The notes: generated from the sequence alone by a model not told the origin. 64,000 nucleotides of DNA from Pelagophyceae sp. CCMP2097 (GCA_026770575.1 MU657233.1:85916-149915), one strand, 5' to 3'. Shown: positions 45,050 through 55,589, counted from the first letter of the stretch. Numbers and translations are program-made.

Positions 45050-45280
45050 CTTTCGGAGCATGTTGGCGGAATCGGAACGGAATTCCGTTCCGTTGAGTCG
45101 AGGGACCATTAAATCCAAACCCAGCTCCTTGGAGTCGCATCGTTCGTACCATCGTCCCACGTCCGGCCGCTCCGCCTCTCACATCGGCGTCGGCGCGCCG
45201 CCGCTCTCGCACCGCGTTTCGGCCGCGCGGACGAAGATACCGGCCGCGCCGACGGATGGAGAGATGTTTAAAGGTGCAAA

Positions 45281-47362
45281 CTAGATGCCCTCTTCTCGGG
45301 CGGCGGCGTCGGGCGGCGCCTCGGCGCCGGGCGGCGCCTCGGCATCGGGCAGTCGGGTTTCGTGCGGTTTGGCATTTTGGAGGTTCGAGATGCGCATCTT
45401 CTCCGCCCAGACGTCCCCCGCCGCCTGCGGCGGTTCCCGCGCCGCCGCCGGCGCGCCGGCGTGCGCGCCGGCGCCGCGGGCGAGGTGGATCATTTCGCGG
45501 CCGACGTCGGCGGCGGAAACGATGGCTGCGACTTGAGTGTCGGCGTCGTGTTTTGCCATGCCGTTAGTCATAAAAACGTGGTGCAGTTCACCCGCAGTGA
45601 TGTGCGTCGTTCGGTGCCGCCCCCCAAGTTTAAAAGCCATTCTGTCCAGCGTGTCGCGGCCCAGCGCCTCTGCCTTTTGCAAGTCGCCGGTGACGCGATA
45701 CAAAAGAGCGCGGTTGCCCGAGACTCGCAGAGTCGCCGGGTGATCTGGGCCGTGGCATTTCACGTACGCACTATAAGAAGCGTCGTAGATCTCAGCCGCC
45801 TGCGCCATGTCGCCCTGCTGCACTAAGACGTTTGCAAGGCACATTTCTGCGTCCAAGCCGACTCGCCGGAGCAGACCCGCTTGGTCGTCGTCCGCTTGAA
45901 CCGCGGCTTGGGAGGCGAGGCGGGCGCAGGCTCCAGCGACGCGCCGCAGCTCGGCCTCGCCGTCTCCCGTCTGCGCGAGGCAGTGGATGGCGAAATCCTT
46001 GCACAAGCCAAGAGTCAAGAGAGCGTCGTTGCCGAGGAGCGCTTGTGCTTGGGCAATGCACGTCTCCAACGTCGATCGCGCACCCGCGTGGTCGCCGAGG
46101 AAGCGCTTGGCGACGCCGACGACGCGCTTCGCCTCTATTCGCAGCGCCGGCGCCGAGGCAGCGTCGGTCGATACGGTTTGGGCCAGGTCACGTGCGGCGT
46201 CGAAATACGAAGCCTGCAGGAGGGCTAAAGCCAGCGACAGCTCTAAAGCAACGAGCTTTGTCGCCGACGCTGCCTCGGGCGTCTCGATGCGAACCTCGCG
46301 AGCGAGGTCGACGCGTCTGCGGCGGACTGCTGAGGCGAGCTCGAATTCCGCGAGCATGCCCTCGCCTAGCAACTCGTCCAGCGCCTCGAGCAAGGCATCG
46401 TCCTCGCTTTGCAGCGCCCCTTGTAAGAACGCGGCAAACGTGGAACCGTCCTTTCCAGAGGTGACTCTTTGCAAAAGCCGCATCCTCAAGTGGGCAGCCT
46501 CCATGTTCCCACCGAAATAACTTCGGAAATACGCGTAATACGCGTGCGTCTCGTGCTTCAAAGCGACGATTTGCGCTAAATGGAGCTGCAGCTCGCAGAC
46601 GTGGACGGTGCCATCCTTTGAGACTTGCAACGAGAAGAGAGCGTCGCGGTAGCCGTTGAAAAGAGGCTCGTTAAAACGATTCTTCAACCCGACAACGTTT
46701 GCGAGTGCGGAGACGCAGTCCGCGACGGCGACGAGTTGGGCCTCGCTTTGGACGATGATGCTCGCGCGAGAGACGTCCACCAAGCGCCTCCAGTCGCCGT
46801 GGTACTCGAGTTCCACTTTCTCGCTAGAGCGAACTAAGGACTTCAAAGGCGCGAGCTTGACCTCGCCGTTCTCCACGCACATTTGAGAGACGGTGTCGGC
46901 GAAAACGTTTGCTGTTTCATTCGCCGCGGCGTAGAGAGTTTCGGCGTCGCCCTGTTTCTGACATAAAGGCGTCTCCTTCTTAAAGCTGACGTGCTGCCGC
47001 ATGAACTGCTCCGGCAGGCACGTGGCTGCGACGGCGTCGAGGCGCGACTTTGCCGAGACGAAGCCGATCACCTACGACTGCCGTCGGCCACAAGGCAGCA
47101 CACCGACGTCGGAGGCCCGCCGCGGCCTCGGCCCGCCCAGACGTCGGGGCCCAGAGGCGTCGGTCCTCCCAGCAAGCCGCTTCTCGTCGGGACCTCGGCG
47201 TCGGTCTTCCAAGCAAGGCGCTTCTCTAAGGGAGGCATAGAACCAGGCTCACGGACCGTGGCTCACCTGCTGATAAAACTGCTCGCATCGCGCCGAAACG
47301 CCGACTTGGAGGTCCTCCGACGCCGCCAGCGACGCCGCTGTGCACGACACCGCCGCGCCCAT
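45281..47362 (-). CDS. TPR protein with RelA/SpoT-like domain and predicted N-myristoylation
   Basis: Exon 1 (47362-47267) and exon 2 (47071-45281) join in phase (GT-AG intron, 195 bp), giving 628 aa. The start MGAAVSC fits N-myristoylation (Gly2, Ser6), with Cys7 as a possible palmitoylation site, so membrane attachment is likely. Residues about 100-210 match the RelA/SpoT synthetase-like fold of eukaryotic proteins: DWRRLVDVSRASIIV, NRFNEPLFNGYRDALFSLQV and HVCELQLHLAQIVALKHETH. Residues about 290-560 form TPR/kinesin-light-chain-like helix pairs (LGDHAGARSTLETCIAQAQ, QGDMAQAAEIYDASYSAYVK, TGDLQKAEALGRDTLDRM). The C-terminus is Ala/Pro/Glu-rich with PDAEAPPGAEAPPDAA repeats. Whether it makes (p)ppGpp or is a catalytically dead relative cannot be judged by eye. 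Confidence 0.75.
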
Positions 47363-47689
47363 CGCCGCGCCCGGGGGGGGGGGGGGCACGCCGCGGCGGC
47401 TGCAGCGAAAAGGGCCTCGAAACTTGCCGAAAGAAGGATCTCTCACCTCCTCAACAAGTCCTCAATTAGTCCTCCTCTTCGTCAACCTGCACCCGTGGTG
47501 GCTTCCGGTCCGGGGCGCGCCCTCCTCTCTGCCGTGCACCCCGCGTCTGCGCCCGGGCTCGACCGCGTCACACCCGGGTATAAGCAATCTCACGCGACTG
47601 CGCCGGGCAGCGACGGCCCCAGGGCTCGAGGCCGGCGTCCCAGAGGCCCCTTGAGGAACGTTTGGGGCAAGACCGTTTCCTTGAAGAAG
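47363..47689. other. Upstream region of the TPR/RelA-like gene with a poly-G run
   Basis: 327 bp between the start at 47362 and the end of the PAP gene (same strand). A run of about 13 G occurs at 47372-47385, close to the ATG. No gene recognised. Confidence 0.5.
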
Positions 47690-48388
47690 TTATGACTCGG
47701 ATATCGATTCGCGCGTCATGAAAAACAGGTAGGAGTCCCTTTTCTGCCCCGCATCTCTACCGATGATGCCGAGCTCGCGCGCCGTGGACCGGCCGCCGTC
47801 GACGCCCGCTCGGACGATGCGAACGTCGGCGTCGGTGTACGTGAGGACCCAGGTGCGCTCCGTCCCTTCAGCGAAGTTGAGACGAGGGAAAGAAAACCCG
47901 AAAGCCGTAGCTGTCAAAGTGCGAAACGAGACGCGCAAAGAGTCGTTTCCGGACGAAACAAAGTCGGCCGCGAGCTTGATGTCCACGGCGCCGTTGAAGA
48001 GTGAGAGTTCGTTGACGTACGTTTTTTGACGTACGTCCACCGTCTGAAAAGCCGCTCCGCGTAGAGGCCCGAGGGCGCCGTTGGACGGCGGCGGCGCGTC
48101 CGAGTAGCGCACGCGCCACCGGCCGTTTGCGTTGGCGAGGCCGCGCGTGGCCGGGTTGGATGTGGGGTTGATGCGCTCGAGGTCTTTACAAAACCCGTCC
48201 ACAGCACCTTTCGCTTCCGTGGTGACGTCCAAAGCAGGATCGCCAAATGGCGCCAGCGTCTGCAACACCAACGCCTTGAGCTCCCGCACGTCTGCGGGTT
48301 TGGTGGGCGCGATTTGCGCCTTGAGGGAGGCGAAGTTCAGCGACGCCACCTGCGCCAAAAGCGACAAGACGAGGGCCCAGCGCCGCAT
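47690..48388 (-). CDS. PAP/fibrillin (plastid lipid-associated) protein
   Basis: Single exon of 232 aa. It starts MRRWALVLSLLAQVASLNFA, a signal peptide ending near A-S-L-N-F, which fits import into a complex plastid. The body matches the PAP_fibrillin lipocalin-like fold: LNGxW is represented by NANGRWRVRYSDAP, followed by FQTVDVRQKTYVNEL, a long beta region, and WVLTYTDADVRIVRAGVDGG near the end (the family has a typical R-x-x-R/G-x-x-G motif there) with YLFFMTR. Fibrillins associate with plastoglobules and thylakoids and bind quinones or carotenoids. The gene is divergent from the RRM/repeat protein gene at 48620, 231 bp apart. Confidence 0.82.
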   Translation of the reverse strand: MRRWALVLSLLAQVASLNFASLKAQIAPTKPADVRELKALVLQTLAPFGDPALDVTTEAKGAVDGFCKDLERINPTSNPATRGLANANGRWRVRYSDAPPPSNGALGPLRGAAFQTVDVRQKTYVNELSLFNGAVDIKLAADFVSSGNDSLRVSFRTLTATAFGFSFPRLNFAEGTERTWVLTYTDADVRIVRAGVDGGRSTARELGIIGRDAGQKRDSYLFFMTRESISES

Positions 48389-48619
48389 GCCGGGCTGCTC
48401 GCACGACCGTGCGGGGGCCTCGCGGAGCGCGCGGCGAGGCCTGCGCCGCCTTTAAAATTTGCACGCCGCGTCGCACCTCGCTGAAATCGCTGAAAAGTCG
48501 TCTTTTGGCGACCGATCCTCCGGGAGAGGCCTGCGGAGACGGCCTCTCATTATAAGGTCGGCATCTCCTTATAAGGTCGGCAAGGAAGCGCCAGGCGGTC
48601 GTCGGCGTCGACCCGCATC

Positions 48620-50650
48620 ATGCGGTCGTCTCGGCGGCTGCGCGCTGCGCTGCCCTTCCGCCGCGGCGCCGCCCCTGCGTCCGAGCTCTTTTTCCGGAAC
48701 CTGCCGCCCAACACTCAAGCGGACGAGGTGCGCGCCATGATTTCGCCGTTTTGCAACTTTTTGGACGTGAGAATTCCGAGCGACCCTGTCACCGGGTATC
48801 CAAAGCCCTTTTGCTTCGTCAGCATCGCGCCCGCCGAGGCTGATACAGCTGTAAAGGCCATGCACGGCATGGAGTGGAAAGGCTTCAATATAAAAGTGCG
48901 CTTGAATGGTGCTGCTGCACAACCGTTTAAACCGGCGCACCCGCCCGTTCGATCCCCTGCCACGAAGAACGCCATCGTCACAAACAAGCACATCGGCAAC
49001 GCGCACACGCCAGACGAGGTCCTCTCCATCTTCGAGTACCGGGGCTGCGAGTTTAATGCGGTGAACTTCGCGACGTGTTTGCACAAGCTCGGGAGTCTCA
49101 GCCGGGATTTCGACTTGTCTTCAAAGCCTCTCATCGCCAAACTCCTCGAAAGCGCCGCTTCAAACATGTTGGAAGAGGCTGATGAGTGGAGCCCGCAGTG
49201 TCTGGCGAACGCAAGTTGGGGCGCCGCAAAAATCGGTGAGGACGCGTGCGCGTTTTTCGCACGCGCCGCCAACGAAGCGCCCAACAAAATCGCGCACTTT
49301 ACTTGCCAGAACATTGCAAACATGACGTGGGCCTACGCGACGGCGGGTTTCCAGGCGCCGGTGCTCTTTGAAGCGTTCGCGCCGCAAGTGCGAAAGAAGG
49401 TAGGCGGATTTAAAGCCCAGGAACTTTCCATCACCGTCTGGGCCTACGCCGCCGCGGGCGTCCAAGCGCCCGAAGTTTTTGAGGCCGTTTCTTTACAAGC
49501 TCGAAAGATGATGCCATTGTTCTCCGCCCAGAACCTCGCCAACACCGCCTGGGCCTTTGCCACGGCGGGCGTCGAGGCGCCGAAAATGTTCCAATCTTTA
49601 GCCTGGGCCGCGACGATGAAGATTGGGACTTTCAACCCTCAGGCGCTCGCGAATACCGTTTGGGCCTACGCGACGGCCAAGGTCGATGCGCCCGAACTTT
49701 TTCAAGCCGTCGCATTTGAATCTTCGGCCAAGATCGGGACGTTCAACGCCCAAGCGCTCTCGACGACGGTCTGGGCCTTTGCGACGGCTCAAGTTGAAGC
49801 GCCCTCGTTATTTGAAGCCGTCGCGGAAGAAGCCACCTTGAAGATTACGACGTTCGTCCCGCAGGCTCTGGCAAAGACGGCGTGGGCCTTTGCGAGGGCG
49901 GGCGTCGAAGCGCCGGTGCTCTTTGAATCCGTCGCGGAAGAAGCTGCGAAGAAGATCTTGGCGTTTACACCTGTCAACTTGTCAAACACGGCGTGGGCCT
50001 TTGCGACGGCGGGCGTCTCGGCGCCGGCGTTGTTTGACACCATTTCCGCGGCGGCGCTGGGGAAGCTGGCGAATTTCACTTCGCAGGCGTTAGCGAACAC
50101 GGCGTGGGCCTTTTCGACGGCGGGCGTCGATTCGCCGGCGTTCTTCCGAGCAATCGCTTCAGAGTCGTTGAGGAAGATGGAGGCGTTTACCCCGCACGAG
50201 CTCGCAAACATTGCGCGGACGTTCGCTTCGGCCAACGTCCCTTCGCCTTTGCTTTTCGAGGCCGTCGCTTCAGAATCATCCAAGAAGATTTCCGAATTCA
50301 CTCCATCAAACCTCACAAACATCGCCTGGGCTTACGCCCGAGCGGGCGTTGAAGCGCCGTTGCTCTTTGAACAGGTGTCCTTTGAGGCATCCAAGAAGAT
50401 CGGGCAGTTTGACACCACAAACCTCGCCACCATCGTATGGGCCTTTGCTTCGGCGTCGGTTCCGGCTCCAAAGTTGTTTCAAGCCGTCGAAAGCGAGGCG
50501 GTGCAAAGGATCGGGAAATTCACGCAAAACGAGCTTGGAGACCTTGAATGGGCCTTTTCGACGGGCAACGTTCAAGCGCCGGACCTTTTCCGGGCGATCA
50601 CCCGCCAAAGGACGCACCACCAGCGACCCCGCACCGAATACGACCGGTGA
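48620..50650 (+). CDS. RRM plus 37-aa Trp-Ala-Phe repeat (OPR/HPR-like) RNA-binding protein, copy 1
   Basis: Single exon, 676 aa. The N-terminus MRSSRRLRAALPFRRGAA is Arg-rich and amphipathic (organelle targeting likely). An RRM follows at about 22-95, with RNP2 LFFRNL and RNP1-like KPFCFVSI. From about residue 195 there are 13 helical repeats of 37 aa with the core LANTAWAFATAGVEAP-LF-AVA-EA-KKI-F-PQ. Repeats of this type (OPR/HPR, as in chloroplast Tbc2- and FASTK-like factors) stack into RNA-binding solenoids controlling organelle mRNA stability or translation. No C-terminal RAP domain was seen. Repeats differ mainly at the positions expected to contact RNA. Organelle and target RNA are unknown. 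Confidence 0.85.
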   Translation: MRSSRRLRAALPFRRGAAPASELFFRNLPPNTQADEVRAMISPFCNFLDVRIPSDPVTGYPKPFCFVSIAPAEADTAVKAMHGMEWKGFNIKVRLNGAAAQPFKPAHPPVRSPATKNAIVTNKHIGNAHTPDEVLSIFEYRGCEFNAVNFATCLHKLGSLSRDFDLSSKPLIAKLLESAASNMLEEADEWSPQCLANASWGAAKIGEDACAFFARAANEAPNKIAHFTCQNIANMTWAYATAGFQAPVLFEAFAPQVRKKVGGFKAQELSITVWAYAAAGVQAPEVFEAVSLQARKMMPLFSAQNLANTAWAFATAGVEAPKMFQSLAWAATMKIGTFNPQALANTVWAYATAKVDAPELFQAVAFESSAKIGTFNAQALSTTVWAFATAQVEAPSLFEAVAEEATLKITTFVPQALAKTAWAFARAGVEAPVLFESVAEEAAKKILAFTPVNLSNTAWAFATAGVSAPALFDTISAAALGKLANFTSQALANTAWAFSTAGVDSPAFFRAIASESLRKMEAFTPHELANIARTFASANVPSPLLFEAVASESSKKISEFTPSNLTNIAWAYARAGVEAPLLFEQVSFEASKKIGQFDTTNLATIVWAFASASVPAPKLFQAVESEAVQRIGKFTQNELGDLEWAFSTGNVQAPDLFRAITRQRTHHQRPRTEYDR

Positions 50651-50806
50651 AGCCTGCGCCCGCCATGGCGGCTGCGACGTCGGGCTGCGCCCGCAGTCCA
50701 AAAACCCTCTGGTCCGAGGCCCCTCCTCGACGTCGCCGCGCGTCAAAGGACGCCGAGGACCCTCTATTAGACTTGTCCCGACTCCGTGATCTTTGACCGG
50801 GAAGGG

Positions 50807-53213
50807 ATGTTCGCACGGGCCGCACGCCCATCGATCGCCGACTTTGAGAGAGAGCTTCGACGGCCGACCGGCGCGAAGCTCCGACGCGGGGCGATGGCGT
50901 CCGCGGAGGCAGTGCGCGGCGCGCCGGAGAAGTCCGACGAGGAGCTTTTGGCAGACCATCTGGGCGCCGCAGGTAAGCTTGGAGGATATACCCTTTCCCT
51001 GGTTTTGACGCCAAGCCGCGTCTTGCCTCTGCCCTCACCGGCCCCGGCGCGTAGGCGTCCGGTGCGCGCCTCTGCCGCGGCCTGGCCCCATCAAAGCGCG
51101 GGGGTCACTGTCGCCTTTTCGGCAATTTGGCCCGATGGCGCTTTTCCGACTGTGGCTCATCCGTCCGATCCGCGGCTCTTCGCAGGTCGCGAAATGGGCT
51201 CGTCGACGCCTGCGTCGACGCCGCCTTCCAGTTCTTCGACGCCCGAAACGACCGATACCCAAAGGTCCGTGCGGGTCGCGGTGATCGCGCGGGAGCCAAC
51301 AGATAGGTCCGAAAGGTCCTCGCGGAGCACCGTTCCGCGCGTTCCACGGCGCAGGCGGCGCCGACGGTGCAGACGCGGCGCCAGCTGCAGGAGCTGGCCG
51401 CCGCGGAGCTGCAGCTGGCGGCGGCGGAGCTTCGGCTGGCGATGCGGCGTGCGATCTCCGGCCTCCCAGAATCGTCGGAATTCCTTCCAGAGGATGCCCA
51501 AAAGGTCCTGCGCGCCCTCCGGCGCCGCGGCCGCGTGGCCCTGACGGGCGACGAGGACATGAGAATCCGCGACCACTTGCGGCTGCGGGGCAACGCCATG
51601 AACCTGCGCTTGCGCACGTGAGCCTCCCTTCCTCAAAAGCCGAACCCTTACGCCTTTCCGATAGGTCGACGACGAACATGCGGACCAAGGTGGAGGGTGA
51701 GCTGAAGAAGCCGCCCGTTGTGAAAACAGTCGACAAAGTGCTCTTTACTGGAGGGGTATTATGGTTAGTCGCCACCGAGCACGTCTTGCTCTGCCACCGG
51801 CCTCAGATGGCGTGGTGGTACGCGTGTTCCATGGGGCCGATGCTGGTGCACCGGCTCTATACGTATTCAAAGTGCCGGCAGGTGTACTTTTGCTACGACT
51901 TTTGCTATTTTGTGAACGTTTTAGCTTTCTACATCATCGCCACCCTTCCCCGATCCGACATCCTCCACTCCAGACTCTTCAACGTCTGCTTCTGCTTAGC
52001 AAACGGGCCTTTGATCGCCGCCATCTTTGTCTGGCGGAATTCCTTTGTCTTTCACGACTTGGACAGGGTATGCTCTACGATGCTCCACGCGCTGCCGCCT
52101 TTATGGTCATATACGGTCCGCTGGGGCGACCCGCGCAGCACGACCGTGGAAACGGACTTAAAGGCGCTGCAGGTGTCGCTGGGCAAGCTGCTGGCGGCGC
52201 CGGGCGAGTGCTCGTCGTTTGAGTGCTTGTCGGTTGAGTTTCAATCTTTAAACAGCCTCGCTTCCGCCGCCACCGCCGCAGAGGCGAGGCTGCGCTCGGC
52301 TTCGTCGGTGGTGGCGGTGCCCATGCTCTCTTTCTACGACGTCTTCGGCCGGCCGCTTTTCGTGTACCTTGTGTGGCAAGCTCTGTACATTCTCAAGACG
52401 GAATGGTGGGACCGCCACTCCATCAAATCCAAAGACGAATCCACTTCTCTACGCTGGCTCGTGCGCGACACCAAAGGCGGCATGTACCGCCTCTGCAAGC
52501 AGGTCGCGGTGCAGGTCGGGACGATGCACCAGGATGAAGGTTTCGGGGAAGACGAGTGGAAGACGAAGCTCACTTTCTGGACCGCGCAGCTTGTTTACAC
52601 CTTGGTCACGCTCTTCCCCGTCGCCTTGATGTGGTCGTCGCAGGCGTGCCACGCCACGTATATTGCGGCGCTGTATGCATCAGCTGTGTACAACGGCGCG
52701 TCTTACTACGTAGAAGTCTTCTCGACGCGCGAGCCCAGCGTCGCAAAAAGGAGGCGCGGGCGCGAGAGGCAAAGATGGACGCCAGGGGGCGCATCAAAGG
52801 CGGGTGGTCTTCCCGGGATGGCCGCTTGCCCGAACTTGGAGGAATTCCGGCAAGCCTCAGAGGAATCGACAAGAGACGTTCAATATCTCAATAAGGTATT
52901 TATAAGGCCCAATTAAAATCCATTAAATTCCTCTAGGCGCTATATGAAGAAATTCGACCACATCGTCGAAGAGGCGCCGCCCGCTCTGCACGCCGACGAC
53001 GACGACGATTTGGACCAGTACTTGTCCCTCGACGAGGAAGGCGACGACGACGACGCGCAGGCCGAAGCCGCGCCGGCCGCCGCGCCCGCGGAAGACGCCC
53101 CGGCGGACGCGGCGCCCGCGGACGGCGCCGCGCCCGACGACGCGGCCGCCGCCGCCGCCGCGCCGCACACGGCGGAGCCGCGACCACCGGCTGAGGACGA
53201 GTCGTCGCCCTGA
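50807..53213 (+). CDS. Glycerophosphocholine acyltransferase (GPC1/DUF2838 family)
   Basis: The core (51665-52895) carries family landmarks: DKVLFTGGVLWLV, YFCYDFCYFVNVLAFYII, RLFNVCFCLANGPLIAAI, WRNSFVFHDLDRVCSTMLH and a late YNGASYYVEVFSTR. Several membrane helices are evident. GPC1 enzymes acylate glycerophosphocholine in the ER, recycling phosphatidylcholine. Upstream, intron 51618-51664 joins in phase to an Ala/Leu/Gln-rich coiled coil (QLQELAAAELQLAAAELRLA). Before that lies DACVDAAFQFFDARNDRYPK (from about 51190), and the first exon probably starts MFARAARPSIADFE at 50807. Phase between 50972 and 51188 is only restored if a 7-nt micro-exon at about 51049-51055 exists, so this part is uncertain. 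The 3' intron 52896-52949 adds an acidic tail (DDDDDLDQYLSLDEE) ending at 53213. Confidence 0.8.
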
Positions 53214-53528
53214 AGCGGTGATCGCCTACCATATATTATTTTCCATAAACTCGCAATCCCCGGGTTGTTCATGAAATCTGCATCTCGCCGTGCGCAGCTC
53301 GAATCCGTCGTCTCTTTGGGACCGACGTCTCTTTGGGACCGACGTCAAAGGTTCGCCGAGGCGATTGTTCGCGACGTTGTAGTTTGTGTATCAAGCCTTT
53401 CAAAACCTAGCAAGCCTTTGGAGCCTTGTGCCGCGCGAGGGCGCTCCTCGTCCGACAGGCAGGGTCGCCGTCCAGCCGCAAAAGCGGCGCATCCCCGCCG
53501 TTTGGGGCCGTCGAGAACAAATCGAACA
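53214..53528. other. Short spacer between convergent genes
   Basis: 315 bp between the stops of the acyltransferase (+) and the second RRM-repeat protein (-). It contains a 15-bp direct repeat (gtctctttgggaccgac, 53309-53343). No gene seen. Confidence 0.5.
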
Positions 53529-55589
53529 TTACGCGGCCGACGGCCTTGGTCCGATTGATTGGTCTATTCGGCGGTGCGCTTCCCAGAGGTCGGCCTCGTG
53601 CCGACTTAGGAGCCGCGCCAGCGGGTGCGTCGCGTCGTCGCGGAGGAATCGGAGGATTTGGTACATGTGTGAAAGTTTCGTGTCGTCAAAGTCGGCGATG
53701 CTCGCCTCGATGCCCAAAGCCATGGCCTCGAAGAGCGCCGGCGCCGCGACGCCCTTTTTCGAGTAGGCCCAGACGGTGTTGGCGACGTCGTGCGAGTCAA
53801 AGGTGGCCATCTTCGACGGCGCCTCAGCGGCCACAGCTTCAAATAGTAAAGGAGCCTCGACGCCAGCCTCCGAATAGGCCCAAACAGTGTTCGCCAAATC
53901 CTGCGGCGTGAAAGCCGTCATGTCCTTCAAAGCCGCGGCGGCGACGGCCTGGTACAGCTGCGGTGCTTCAAAGCCGGCCTTTGCAAAAGCCCACGCCGTG
54001 TTGGCGAGCTCCTGCGGCTTAAACGCCGCCATCTTCTTCGGCGCTTCCGCCGCCGCAGCTTGGAAGAACAAGGGCGCCTCGACGCCCGCCGTCGCAAAAG
54101 CCCACGCCGTGTTTGCGAGCTCTTGCGGGCCGAAGATTGAAATCTTCTTGGTTGCTTCCTCGGCGACCGCTTCAAACAGCGCCGGCGCCGCGGCGCCCGC
54201 TTTGGCAAAGGCCCAGGCGATCTTCGCCAACGCCTGCGCGTTGAACGTGTTTATCTTTTTCACCGCTTGGGCCGAAACGGCCTTGAACAGCCCCGGATGG
54301 TGGACGTCCGCGATTGCAAAAGCCCACGCGGTCTTCGCCAGCTCCTGCGAGGTGAAGAGGTCCATCTTCTTCGGCGCCTCGACGGCCACGGCCTGGAAGA
54401 GGGCCCTGACTCGCGGACCGCTGCACCCGCACGTCGAAAAAGCCCAGACGACGTCCGCGAGCTCGGGCGAATGAAAAGCCCCCATCTTCATCCGACACTC
54501 CGTCGCGAGCGCATCAAACAACGCCGCGCGCCTGTACCCCGCCGCCGCAAAGGCCCACGCCGTGCTCGAGAGAGCCTGGGGGCTGAAGGTCTTCATCTGC
54601 TTGAAAGATGCCAAAATCACAGCCTCAAAAAGCCGAGGCGCTTCGATTCGCGCATTCGAAAAGGCCCAGACAGTATTCGCCAATTCCTGCGGCTTGAACA
54701 AGGCGATCTTGTTCGTGATCACGTTTCCAAGGCTCTGAAACAACGCTTTCCCTGCAAAGCCGGCACTGCTAAACGCCCACGCCACGTTCGAAAGGCCCGT
54801 CGGATCGAACCTCGGCAGCTGCTTCGCCGATCTTGAAGATACAGCCTCGAAGAGCTTGGCTGAATCGATGCCTCCGACGACTCGGATTCGTGCGGCGCCC
54901 CAGCAGACGTTTGCTAATTCCCTCGGTCTCCAATTATCGTCGCCGACCAGGCTCAAAGTGGCCGCGTCTAAAAGCTTCTGCAGTGAAGGTTTGGAAGCCG
55001 AGAGGAAGGTGCGGTGGTAGTTGCCGACCTTGTGCACCGAGGTGGCCAAGTTCATAACGTCAAAGTTCTCTCCGGAAGCTTCAAAGACGGCAAGGACGTC
55101 CGCCGCGGTACGGCAGTGGACGAGCTCGTGGTTCAAAGTGCCGCCCGGCTTGTCGCCCGCCTTGCCGCCCGGCGCGGCCGCAACGGGCGCGGCCGGCAAG
55201 GGCCTCTTCTTCGATTTCGCTCGAGCGACATTCACCGGTCTTCCGCGCACGATTGCGCCGTCGAGCTGGCAGCGCAGCCACTCTAAAGCGCCATCGGTGG
55301 CGGGGACCGATACGCCGACAAAGGCGCAGCCTCGGGGTCGGCCGACGGCGCCGCCGCGCTTCAAAACCTGCACGCTCACGCTCCGCAGCGTCGCCTCTGA
55401 ACACAGCGCCTCGAGCGCGTGGCGCAAGTCGTCCGCGGTGGCGTCGAGGTGGATCTCGGACACGAAGAGGTCGCCTTGCACAAGGTCCGCCGGCACCGCC
55501 GAGAAGCGAGCGCACTGCGCCATCGTTGCTGGGCCCGCGGACGCCACGCCGCCGCGACCCAACGACGCCGCGCGGCGCAGCACCCGCAT
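53529..55589 (-). CDS. RRM plus 37-aa Trp-Ala-Phe repeat (OPR/HPR-like) RNA-binding protein, copy 2
   Basis: Single exon, 686 aa from ATG 55589 (MRVLRRAASLGRGGVASAGP, a typical organelle-targeting presequence). RRM at about 38-123, with RNP2 LFVSEI and RNP1 RGCAFVGV. A linker LNHELVHCRTAADVLAVFE corresponds to NKHIGNAHTPDEVLSIFE of copy 1, so the two are paralogues along the full length. About 11 repeats of 37 aa follow (e.g. LANTAWAFATAGVEAPLFFQ, LAKIAWAFAKAGAAAPALFE). One repeat is lengthened (TCGCSGPRVRALFQ). The C-terminus (LSHMYQILRFLRDDATHP) leaves the repeat pattern. The gene converges towards copy 1 across the acyltransferase gene and is divergent from the WD40 gene (155 bp). Confidence 0.85.
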   Translation of the reverse strand: MRVLRRAASLGRGGVASAGPATMAQCARFSAVPADLVQGDLFVSEIHLDATADDLRHALEALCSEATLRSVSVQVLKRGGAVGRPRGCAFVGVSVPATDGALEWLRCQLDGAIVRGRPVNVARAKSKKRPLPAAPVAAAPGGKAGDKPGGTLNHELVHCRTAADVLAVFEASGENFDVMNLATSVHKVGNYHRTFLSASKPSLQKLLDAATLSLVGDDNWRPRELANVCWGAARIRVVGGIDSAKLFEAVSSRSAKQLPRFDPTGLSNVAWAFSSAGFAGKALFQSLGNVITNKIALFKPQELANTVWAFSNARIEAPRLFEAVILASFKQMKTFSPQALSSTAWAFAAAGYRRAALFDALATECRMKMGAFHSPELADVVWAFSTCGCSGPRVRALFQAVAVEAPKKMDLFTSQELAKTAWAFAIADVHHPGLFKAVSAQAVKKINTFNAQALAKIAWAFAKAGAAAPALFEAVAEEATKKISIFGPQELANTAWAFATAGVEAPLFFQAAAAEAPKKMAAFKPQELANTAWAFAKAGFEAPQLYQAVAAAALKDMTAFTPQDLANTVWAYSEAGVEAPLLFEAVAAEAPSKMATFDSHDVANTVWAYSKKGVAAPALFEAMALGIEASIADFDDTKLSHMYQILRFLRDDATHPLARLLSRHEADLWEAHRRIDQSIGPRPSAA

